Assembly (NCBI GenBank): GCA_002699145.1
Contig: PABK01000008.1
Location: 62,001 to 126,000 of the forward strand
DNA length: 64,000 nucleotides
Origin: Halioglobus sp.
GTDB lineage: Bacteria > Pseudomonadota > Gammaproteobacteria > Pseudomonadales > Halieaceae
Reading direction: 5' to 3'
How positions within the stretch are numbered: position 1 is the stretch's first letter; the number at the start of each line of letters is the position of its first letter. The position numbers were made by a program, and so were the translations under genes. Below the pieces are notes generated by a model. That model made no database searches. It was not told where the DNA came from and was given only the letters and a program-made list of their open reading frames with translations. This document shows positions 37,568 to 44,564 of this stretch, one piece after another.

Positions 37568-37881
37568 CAGCGCGACACCAGGCGGGCCAGCACAAAGCCC
37601 GCCAGCGCCGCGAATCCCAGGGACCGCAGCGGTTGGTCCTGCACAGCGCGTTGCAATCGATCATCGAGTTCGCCCAGTTGCCGTCGCCCGGCGTCCACCC
37701 GCGCCTCCGCCTCGTCGGCGATATCCAGCCCGGCCGCCTCCACGGCCTGGCGAAAGTGGTCGCGCGCCTCGACCAGTTTGTCCAGCGCGGCACTCACGGA
37801 TTCGCGCGCCGCGTCCATTTCATCCCGTCGCTGGCCGCTGCCGTCCTGTGCGGCGCCATCCACCCTGGCTGTTCCTGACAT
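37567..37881 (-). CDS. YqjD/ElaB-like DUF883 protein
   Basis: Tail-anchored helical protein of 104 residues. A long charged amphipathic helix (about 20-85) ends in a single membrane segment with the family motif PLRSLGFAALAGFVLARL. The ATG at 37881 follows GGGAGG; the in-frame upstream ATG would add 26 residues without a site. First gene of the three-gene yqj-like operon. E. coli YqjD anchors ribosomes at the inner membrane in stationary phase. Confidence 0.85.
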   Translation of the reverse strand: MSGTARVDGAAQDGSGQRRDEMDAARESVSAALDKLVEARDHFRQAVEAAGLDIADEAEARVDAGRRQLGELDDRLQRAVQDQPLRSLGFAALAGFVLARLVSR

Positions 37882-38006
37882 CGTATGCCTCCCGTCTCCG
37901 TAGTGGGCGAGCGCGGGGCCGTCGGTCGGCTCACCGCGCCACTGCCTGACCGGGGTCATGCCAGAAGCGTGCCATCATCGTGGAAAGGAGTCGGAAGAGC
38001 GTAGTT

Positions 38007-38039
38007 GGGGGACGGCAGGGACGGCGGGGACGACGGGGG
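38007..38039 (+). repeat. G-rich run with quadruplex-forming pattern
   Basis: Four G-runs (5, 3, 4 and 5) are spaced by 6, 5 and 5 bases built on an ACGGC-like unit. The pattern meets the usual G-quadruplex rule. It is in the gap between the yqjD-like start and the HAO-family gene's 3' end. Confidence 0.4.
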
Positions 38040-38060
38040 CGCGCAGCCTGCCGGCTGACG

Positions 38061-38093
38061 GTAAATTTGTCCGCAGCTCGCGGAAAAATTTAC
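38061..38093. terminator. Long stem-loop between the HAO-family gene and yqjD
   Basis: GTAAATTTGTCCGC and GCGGAAAAATTTAC form a 14-bp stem with one G/A mismatch and a 5-base loop (AGCTC). The outer half is A/T-rich, the inner half G/C-rich. It lies 72 bases after the cytochrome gene on the same strand. It could end that transcript, although no separate T-run follows. Confidence 0.45.
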
Positions 38094-38164
38094 AAGCGCT
38101 TGCGCCTGGCTTGCCCGCGAACTACCCCGGGCCGCGCAGCGCGCCTGCCCGGTTGCGCCGGGCT

Positions 38165-39475
38165 CTAGTCGATGCGACCCGACTCCATGCGCCGCGCGTG
38201 GATCTGTTCCAGCTTGTACAGGTCCTGCTGCAATTCGAAGAAGCCGTGCCAGTGCGCGTAGTCGGCGGCGCCCATCATGGCGCCCTGGCGCGCCCGCCTG
38301 CCCTCGTGATGCCACAGGTAGTAGTAGGTGATCTGGAATTCGTCATCCCAGGGGTTGTCCTTGAGCAGGTCGCGCGCGCGCAATTCCTCGAGCATGTCCG
38401 TGGCGGGACGGTAATAGGCCTCGTTGTAGAGTTTCACTGCCTTGTCGCCCTGGGCGAAGAAGCCTTCGGTGTGCGTGCGCGAGTGACAATTGCCGCAAAC
38501 CTGCTTCATTTTCTCGCGGCCGGCAGGCCCGTCACCGAGCAGCGGACTGAGCACGTCATCGGAGCCGCGCACCTTCGACTCGGGCGCCCACAGGTTCCAG
38601 TACAACCGCTCGCTGACGTTGTGCGTCACCGACAGGTCGCCGATACCGCTCATGTGGCAGGTGGCGCAGGTCGGGCCGCGGTAGTCGCCCGGTTCCCAGG
38701 CGTCCGGGGCGGTATCCCAGGTCCAGTCGTCGCCCTGGGTGTTGTACACATGCCCGTGCTTGCTGTTGTTGAAAATCTCGATATTCGGGTGGTCCGGACC
38801 GAGGTGGCAGGAGGCGCAGGCGTTGGGGCGGCGCGCCTCGGCGATATCGAACAGGTGCCGGCTGTGGCAGGCGGTGCAACTGCCGGTGGCGCCGTCGGGG
38901 TAGATGTTGCCCATGCCGTTGTTGGGCCAGGTCTCCGGGGTTGGCCGGTTGTTCTCATCGAGTTCGATTTTCGTGCCGTGGCACTGCATACAGCCGGTTT
39001 CATTGGGGGCGCCGCCAAACTCGGGATGCTCGCGGCCCTCGTGCACCTGGGTCAGGGCGTGCAGGCTGTCCTTGGGAATGATCTGCCGGTAGGCGCGGAA
39101 GTGGCCGCTGGCGTCGAACTGCGCCTTCGCATCCACGTGACAACGCCCGCACACCGCCGGCGACACCAACGCGGAGACAAACACCGGCGTGTCTTCCACG
39201 TTGGCGTGGCGCGCGGCCATCGGGGAATCCTCAGCCACGCGGTGACAGTCGATACAGGAGACGCCGGCGTGGGCGTGGCGGCTCTGTTTCCAGTCCGCCA
39301 CCTGCCCTGGGGTGGTCTCGCGGTGACAGCGGATGCAGGCCTTGCCCTCCTCGCTCATGTGACGGTCCACCTGCAGGGTTTTCACGTTCGCCAGGCTGCC
39401 CATACTGGTGTCGGCCAGCACGGGCAGGCAGGCCAGCGCGGCCAGCAGGAGCAAGACAATGCGACAGACTGACAT
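38165..39475 (-). CDS. Octaheme cytochrome c of the hydroxylamine oxidoreductase (HAO) family
   Basis: Periplasmic octaheme enzyme of 436 residues. Signal peptide about 1-21 (PVLA). Eight CXXCH motifs in order: CIRCH, CIDCH, CGRCH, CMQCH, CTACH, CASCH, CATCH, CGNCH. The C-terminal helix with YYLWHHEGRRARQGAMMGAADYAHWHG is characteristic of the HAO fold. The ATG at 39475 overlaps the NapC/NrfH-type gene's stop (TGATG) and has GGAGG upstream. Homologues in pairs with a NapC-type gene (epsilon-HAO with CycX) are thought to reduce nitrite or hydroxylamine rather than oxidise it. I cannot tell from sequence alone whether the Tyr-haem cross-link of true HAO is present. Electrons would come from quinol through the partner. 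Confidence 0.92.
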   Translation of the reverse strand: MSVCRIVLLLLAALACLPVLADTSMGSLANVKTLQVDRHMSEEGKACIRCHRETTPGQVADWKQSRHAHAGVSCIDCHRVAEDSPMAARHANVEDTPVFVSALVSPAVCGRCHVDAKAQFDASGHFRAYRQIIPKDSLHALTQVHEGREHPEFGGAPNETGCMQCHGTKIELDENNRPTPETWPNNGMGNIYPDGATGSCTACHSRHLFDIAEARRPNACASCHLGPDHPNIEIFNNSKHGHVYNTQGDDWTWDTAPDAWEPGDYRGPTCATCHMSGIGDLSVTHNVSERLYWNLWAPESKVRGSDDVLSPLLGDGPAGREKMKQVCGNCHSRTHTEGFFAQGDKAVKLYNEAYYRPATDMLEELRARDLLKDNPWDDEFQITYYYLWHHEGRRARQGAMMGAADYAHWHGFFELQQDLYKLEQIHARRMESGRID

Positions 39476-40044
39476 CACGGAGCCTCCGTTGCTTCGGGCT
39501 TCATCCAGCCGTGCTCTTCCAGGTGAAAGCCGAGCCGGGCGTGGCCGGCATCATCGTGGCACTCGACACAACTGTAATCATCCGGGTCGTCGAAATAGCG
39601 CCGGTGCGAACGAAAGGCGCGCCGGTTGCTCTCGGTGGCCTCGCGCAGGTACTTGTGACACTCCAGACAGCCCGAATCGTAGACAAATTCTGTGCGCCGC
39701 TCGCGGATGGCGTGCCAGTCGATCTCGTGCGGCTCCTTGAGCAGTTCCATGGTCGGGTCGACGATGCCGTGCTTCGCCTTGATGAGAAAATAGTGAAAGG
39801 CGTTGTCGTGGGGCAGGTGACAATCGTTGCAGGCGGCGCGAAACCCCACCTCGTTGTTGCCGCCGTGGGGCGATTCGCGGTAGGCCGCGGCGATCGGCGC
39901 GTAGGCGTGACAACTGGTGCAGAACTCGTAGTCGGAGGTGGCGTGAAACGCGGTGTCCAGGGCCGCCCAACTGAGTACGGCGATACCACCCAGCGCGGCG
40001 AGACCGATAACTGTCATGACCAGGCGATTGCGCAACAGTTTCAT
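39475..40044 (-). CDS. NapC/NrfH/CycX-type tetraheme quinol dehydrogenase
   Basis: Membrane-anchored tetraheme cytochrome of 189 residues. One N-terminal membrane anchor (about 9-30) precedes four CXXCH motifs: CTSCH, CNDCH, CLECH, CVECH. Such proteins oxidise menaquinol or ubiquinol and pass electrons to periplasmic reductases. AAGGA lies before the ATG at 40044. The stop overlaps the start of the octaheme gene by one base, so the two make a translationally coupled pair like cycX-haoA'. The nearby UbiA prenyltransferase could supply the quinone (inference). Confidence 0.93.
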   Translation of the reverse strand: MKLLRNRLVMTVIGLAALGGIAVLSWAALDTAFHATSDYEFCTSCHAYAPIAAAYRESPHGGNNEVGFRAACNDCHLPHDNAFHYFLIKAKHGIVDPTMELLKEPHEIDWHAIRERRTEFVYDSGCLECHKYLREATESNRRAFRSHRRYFDDPDDYSCVECHDDAGHARLGFHLEEHGWMKPEATEAP

Positions 40045-40224
40045 CTTCAGGCATCCTTGTCGAGCGTATGGCGGCGCGAAAATTTCGGTGGGACGCTATG
40101 ACCCCACAAAGATTACGGCTAGAATATCTCAGCGGTGTGACAGCGCGCAATAGCGCAATCGCGCGTCGACGACCGGCACGGACCGCTCGGCACGCCGCCG
40201 GGCACGGGGTGGGTAGATAACAAC

Positions 40225-41244
40225 ATGATCGACATCAGGATGTGGGCGCGGGCCATGGACAGGATGCCCCGGCTCAGCCAGAGCGAGTGGCAGGCCCTGG
40301 ACCCCGTCGCCAAGTGGCTCATCGCCTGCCGCGCCTCCGTCCTGTTCATGACCTTCACCGCCGCTGCCCTGGGCGGGCTGATGGCCTGGCGCGCGCAGGC
40401 GTTTTCGCTGGAGCTGTGGCTGGCCACGGTACTCGGTTTGTTGTTCGCCCACGCCACCAACAACCTGCTCAACGACTACACTGACTCGCGTCGCGGTATC
40501 GACCGCGACAACTACTACCGCAACCAGTACGGCGTGCACGTGCTGGAAGACGGCCTGATGAGCGAGCGCCAGTTCTGGCGCTACCTGGGGGTCACCGCGG
40601 CCGTGGCGCTGGCGCTGGGCGCCTGGCTGATCCAGCAGCGCAGCGGGCTGACCCTGAACCTGATGCTGGCCGGCGCCTTCTTCGTGCTGTTCTACACCTG
40701 GCCGCTGAAATACTACGGCCTGGGCGAGCCCGCGGTGCTGCTGGTGTGGGGCCCGCTCATGGTCGGCGGCAGCTACTACGTGCTCACCGGCGCCTGGGAC
40801 TGGGGCGTCGCCTGGCTCAGCCTGGTATTCGCGTTCGGCCCAACCACCGTACTGTTCGGCAAGCACACCGACAAACTCGACGCCGACCGCGCCAAGGGGG
40901 TGAATACCCTGCCGGTGATCATCGGCGAGGCGCGCTCGCGGCGCTGGGTGCTGGCGATGATGGTCGGCCAGTACCTGCTGTGTATCGCACTGGTGCTGTC
41001 CGGCCACTTCGGCTGGCCGCTGCTGCTGGTGTTGCTCAGTGCGCCGGCCCAGCGTGAACTGTTCGCCGTGTACAGCGCTCCCAAGCCGACCGTACCGCCG
41101 GCGGACTATCCCGCGGAGATCTGGCCGCTGTGGTTTTCCGCCTTCGCCTTTCGCCATACGCGGCGCTTCACGTCCTGGTTCCTCGCCGCGGTGATACTGG
41201 ACACGGTGCTGGGCCGGCTGGGCGTCGGGACGGGCCTGATTTAA
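40225..41244 (+). CDS. UbiA-family prenyltransferase (MenA-like)
   Basis: Integral membrane prenyltransferase of 339 residues with about eight or nine hydrophobic segments. The two Asp-rich prenyl-diphosphate motifs are NNLLNDYTDSRRGID (about residues 79-93) and KHTDKLDADRAKG (about 214-226). It attaches an isoprenoid chain to an aromatic head group. Similarity of the first motif to MenA-type enzymes and its position between cytochrome operons suggest a quinone, possibly menaquinone, for the anaerobic chain, but the head group is not certain. It is divergent from the NapC-HAO pair and upstream of the mtr-like operon. Confidence 0.88.
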   Translation: MIDIRMWARAMDRMPRLSQSEWQALDPVAKWLIACRASVLFMTFTAAALGGLMAWRAQAFSLELWLATVLGLLFAHATNNLLNDYTDSRRGIDRDNYYRNQYGVHVLEDGLMSERQFWRYLGVTAAVALALGAWLIQQRSGLTLNLMLAGAFFVLFYTWPLKYYGLGEPAVLLVWGPLMVGGSYYVLTGAWDWGVAWLSLVFAFGPTTVLFGKHTDKLDADRAKGVNTLPVIIGEARSRRWVLAMMVGQYLLCIALVLSGHFGWPLLLVLLSAPAQRELFAVYSAPKPTVPPADYPAEIWPLWFSAFAFRHTRRFTSWFLAAVILDTVLGRLGVGTGLI

Positions 41245-41249
41245 ATCAA
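41236..41249. promoter_or_regulatory. FNR/ANR-type binding site upstream of the mtr-like operon
   Basis: CTGATTTAAATCAA matches the FNR consensus TTGAT-N4-ATCAA at 9 of 10 fixed positions and is a near-perfect palindrome. It spans the UbiA stop codon, 142 bases before the MtrA/DmsE-type start. A TATAGT at 41302-41307 could be the -10; then the site is centred near -71, a known class I activator position. Confidence 0.6.
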
Positions 41250-41301
41250 TCTATGTGAGGATACGGCGGACCATGGAATGGCACCACACCAAAGCATAAA
41301 C

Positions 41302-41307
41302 TATAGT
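41302..41307 (+). promoter_or_regulatory. Possible -10 element of the mtr-like operon
   Basis: TATAGT, one mismatch from TATAAT, lies in the gap before the decaheme cytochrome gene. The -35 region 17 bases upstream (TGGCAC) is poor, as expected of a promoter that needs an activator such as FNR. Confidence 0.4.
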
Positions 41308-41390
41308 CACTACAGGTTCTCGACTGCCGGGAGGGGCGTCGGTTGCGCGCGCGAGGTGGTCGTGACGGGAATCATGCGGAGTCCACTAAA

Positions 41391-42272
41391 ATGACAACAG
41401 GACTACGGCTGGCGGCGCTGCTGTTTACTGTGTGCCTGGCGCTGGCCGGTGGCGTCCGTGCCGCCGATGAACCGGGTTGCCTGGACTGTCACGACGACCC
41501 CCAGTCCCCGGAACACGCCATCTACACAACCCTGCACGGCTCCCTCAACGGCGGCGGTGCCCTGGCCTGCACCGCCTGCCACGGCGCCAGCGAGGCGCAC
41601 GATCGGCGCGGCCGCAGGGTGCCCCCCGACATCAGCTTCGGCCCGCGCTGGCCCTCCCCCGTGGAAGACCGCAACGGCAGTTGCCTGTCCTGCCACGAGA
41701 GCGGCGCGCAACTGCTGTGGGCCGGCAGCGCGCACCAGCAGGAAAACCTCGGCTGTGACGGGTGCCACGACAGTCACCGCCAGGCGGACCTCGCCCTGGA
41801 CCATGGCGCGGCCGAGGCGCAATGCCTGGACTGCCACACCGAGGTCAGGGCGCAACTGAACCTGCCCTCACGCCACCCCATTAAAGAGGGTAAGACGGCC
41901 TGCCGCGACTGCCACAACCCCCACGGCGGCCTGGGTGACAGCGCGCTGCACGAGGTGACCCTGAACGACACCTGCTTCGACTGCCACCAGGAGATGCGCG
42001 GGCCCTTCCTGTGGGAACACCAGCCGGTAGCCGAGGACTGCTCCCTGTGTCACCGCCCGCACGGTTCTGTCCACGATCGCCTGCTGACCACGCGCGGCCC
42101 GGCCCTGTGCCAGCAGTGCCACGCGGCGGCGTTCCACCCCAGCGTCCCCTACGGCAGCGAGGGGCTGCCCGGCGCGGGCGCCAACGCCAACGTGCTGGGC
42201 AAGAACTGCCTGAACTGCCACAGCAAGGTGCACGGTTCCAATCATCCCTCCGGCGCGAGGTTGACGCGATGA
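41391..42272 (+). CDS. MtrA/DmsE-family periplasmic decaheme cytochrome c
   Basis: Decaheme electron carrier of 293 residues that, in the known MtrCAB complex, fills the MtrB barrel and wires periplasm to cell surface. Signal peptide about 1-24 (VRAA). Ten CXXCH motifs: CLDCH, CTACH, CLSCH, CDGCH, CLDCH, CRDCH, CFDCH, CSLCH, CQQCH, CLNCH. The ATG at 41391 has GGAG upstream; a longer in-frame start at 41343 would spoil the signal peptide. Its TGA overlaps the ATG of the barrel gene (ATGA). Length is a little under Shewanella MtrA (about 330). It is probably under the FNR-like site 142 bases upstream. Confidence 0.95.
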   Translation: MTTGLRLAALLFTVCLALAGGVRAADEPGCLDCHDDPQSPEHAIYTTLHGSLNGGGALACTACHGASEAHDRRGRRVPPDISFGPRWPSPVEDRNGSCLSCHESGAQLLWAGSAHQQENLGCDGCHDSHRQADLALDHGAAEAQCLDCHTEVRAQLNLPSRHPIKEGKTACRDCHNPHGGLGDSALHEVTLNDTCFDCHQEMRGPFLWEHQPVAEDCSLCHRPHGSVHDRLLTTRGPALCQQCHAAAFHPSVPYGSEGLPGAGANANVLGKNCLNCHSKVHGSNHPSGARLTR

Positions 42273-44545
42273 GGCGGTTTCGACTGAAAGTACTGCCGCT
42301 GCAGGTGGCGCTGGCCGTCACCGCGCCCGCCGCGCTGGCCGCTGACGAGCCGGCCGGGGAAGAGGCGCCGGGACGTTACACGCCACTGGCGCTGGCCAAC
42401 AGGGCCGCCTGGAGCGGCCCGGATGACGCCTTCGCCGGGCGCTTCCAGCTCGGCGGGGCCTACACCTTCGACGACAACTACAGCTTCGGCCAGTACAACG
42501 GCCTGAGCGAGGAGACGCTGACCCTGATCGGCGACCTGCGCTGGCAGGATTACAGCAACGGCGACAGCTACTGGCGCGCGTCTTTTTCCGACCTGGGGCT
42601 GGACACCCGCGAGGGACAGGTCACCTGGGGCATGGCTGACCGCATGCGCCTGACCCTGGGCTTCGATTCACAGCAACAGGTGCGCAACGACAGCGGCGCC
42701 ACGCCATTCAGTGGCGACTACCGCCAGTCCCTCCCCGCGGACTGGGTCAGCGGCGTCAATACCGGCGATTTCAGCGCGCTGGCCGGCGCCCTGCACGGTT
42801 TCGACCGCGAACTGGACCGCGACACCCTGTCGCTGGCCTTCGAGGCGCGCCTGGCGGAGCGCTGGCGGCTGCGCAGCAATCTCTCCCACGAGCAGAAGGA
42901 AGGACACGGCGACATCGGCGCCGGCATCTATATCGACGCCGCCTCGGCGGACTCGGTGCTGCTGCGCGCACCGGTGGACTACGCCACCACCGAGGCCGAC
43001 CTGGGGCTGGCCTTTGCCGGGGATAAACTGCACCTGGACGGCGAGCTCGCCTGGTCGCGCTTCGACAACGACAAGGACCTGCTGAGCTGGCAGAATCCCT
43101 ACGCGAACTTCGGCGCGGACGTCGCCTACCCGGCCGGCACCGGCGGCATGAGCCTGGCGCCCGACAATGAGCAACTGCGCGGCCGGCTCGTGGGACACTA
43201 CCTGTTCTCGCCCAAAGTGCGCCTGCAGTTCGACGGCAGCTACGCCCTGGCCAGCCAGGACGACGACTACCTCGACTACACGGTGAACGACGCGCTGAGC
43301 GTGACTGAACCGCTGCCGGCAGGCGACCTGGACGGCGAGGTCGCCTCGGGCACCTTCAACGGCAAGCTGCTGCTGATGCCCTGGCGCAAGTTCAGCGCGC
43401 AGGTCTACTACCGGCTGCGCGACCGCGACTACGACGTGGACCGCGACGGCTACCTGTACGTGCGCGGCGATGGCGGCGACCAGCCGGACTCCGCGTTGAC
43501 CGTCTACAACACCACCCATGACCTGACCTCACAGACCGGCGGCCTGGAAGCCAGCTATCGCCTGCCCCTGCGCAGCAAGCTGACTCTGGGCTACGCCTAC
43601 GAGGAGGTGGAGCGCAGCAACGCGGCGGTGGAGAAAACCGAGGAAGACCGCTACACACTCACCTACCGCATCCAGCCCTGGTCCAGCGTCAGCGCGCGTA
43701 TGGAACTGCTGTACGCGGACCGCGCGGCGGATACCTACGCGTGGGACCAGTCCTACTACGCGCTGCTGGACGCCCAGCTGATCAATGCCACCCCGGACAG
43801 CCAGCGCTATATCAATCACCCGCAGCTGTACCAGTACTACCTGGCCAACCGCGAACGCTACGAGGGCAAGCTGAACCTGACGGTCCTGCCCGGCGAGCGC
43901 TGGAACCTGAACTTCAACGCCCTGTGGCGCTACGACGACTACGACCAGAGCCAGCTCGGCCTGACCGAATCCGAGTGGATCGGGGGCCACCTCAGCCTCA
44001 GCTACGCCGCGGCGGACGACCTGACTGCGAGCCTGTACGGGGGTTACGACCGCTACGACGGCAACCAGCAGAGCCGCGCCTTCCGCGGCGGCCAGGAAAA
44101 GAATGCCTTCGAGATATTCCCGCCGCTGCCACAGGCCTCTGACCCGAACCAGGACTGGACGCTGGACGCCACGGACCACAGCGTGACGCTGGGCGCAAAC
44201 CTGCACTGGCGGCCCGCGCCCGACTACGAGATCGAGCTGGACTACAGCTACGTCGACACACGCGGCGAACAGGAATTGTCCACCCAGCCAGGCGCCAGTG
44301 TCAGCGCCTCCGACCTGCCGAACGTGAACACCCGGCTACACCATGTGGAGGCCGGGGCGACCTGGCACGTGGTGGACGATGTTTCGCTGCGCCTGGACTA
44401 CCAGTTTTACAGTTACGAATCCGATGACTGGGCGTGGGAAAACGTCGAGGCGAACACCCTCGACAAGGTACTGACTTTCGGCCAGGACAATCCGGACGAG
44501 GATATTCATTACGTGGGCGTGTCGGCGATCTATCGCTGGCAGTAA
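42269..44545 (+). CDS. MtrB/PioB-family decaheme-associated outer-membrane porin
   Basis: Outer-membrane barrel of 758 residues that sheathes the decaheme cytochrome. Signal peptide about 1-25 (ALAA). More than twenty alternating strands follow, ending in an aromatic terminus (SAIYRWQ). The first mature segment (RFQLGGAYTFDDNYSFGQYNGL) matches the family's characteristic start. Shewanella MtrB has a CXXC near its N-terminus; no Cys is visible in this one, as in PioB-like members. Start overlaps the MtrA-type stop by 4 bases. The MtrC-type gene follows 19 bases after the stop. Confidence 0.94.
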   Translation: MRRFRLKVLPLQVALAVTAPAALAADEPAGEEAPGRYTPLALANRAAWSGPDDAFAGRFQLGGAYTFDDNYSFGQYNGLSEETLTLIGDLRWQDYSNGDSYWRASFSDLGLDTREGQVTWGMADRMRLTLGFDSQQQVRNDSGATPFSGDYRQSLPADWVSGVNTGDFSALAGALHGFDRELDRDTLSLAFEARLAERWRLRSNLSHEQKEGHGDIGAGIYIDAASADSVLLRAPVDYATTEADLGLAFAGDKLHLDGELAWSRFDNDKDLLSWQNPYANFGADVAYPAGTGGMSLAPDNEQLRGRLVGHYLFSPKVRLQFDGSYALASQDDDYLDYTVNDALSVTEPLPAGDLDGEVASGTFNGKLLLMPWRKFSAQVYYRLRDRDYDVDRDGYLYVRGDGGDQPDSALTVYNTTHDLTSQTGGLEASYRLPLRSKLTLGYAYEEVERSNAAVEKTEEDRYTLTYRIQPWSSVSARMELLYADRAADTYAWDQSYYALLDAQLINATPDSQRYINHPQLYQYYLANRERYEGKLNLTVLPGERWNLNFNALWRYDDYDQSQLGLTESEWIGGHLSLSYAAADDLTASLYGGYDRYDGNQQSRAFRGGQEKNAFEIFPPLPQASDPNQDWTLDATDHSVTLGANLHWRPAPDYEIELDYSYVDTRGEQELSTQPGASVSASDLPNVNTRLHHVEAGATWHVVDDVSLRLDYQFYSYESDDWAWENVEANTLDKVLTFGQDNPDEDIHYVGVSAIYRWQ

Positions 44546-44564
44546 CACCCGGGAGAGGACAGCA

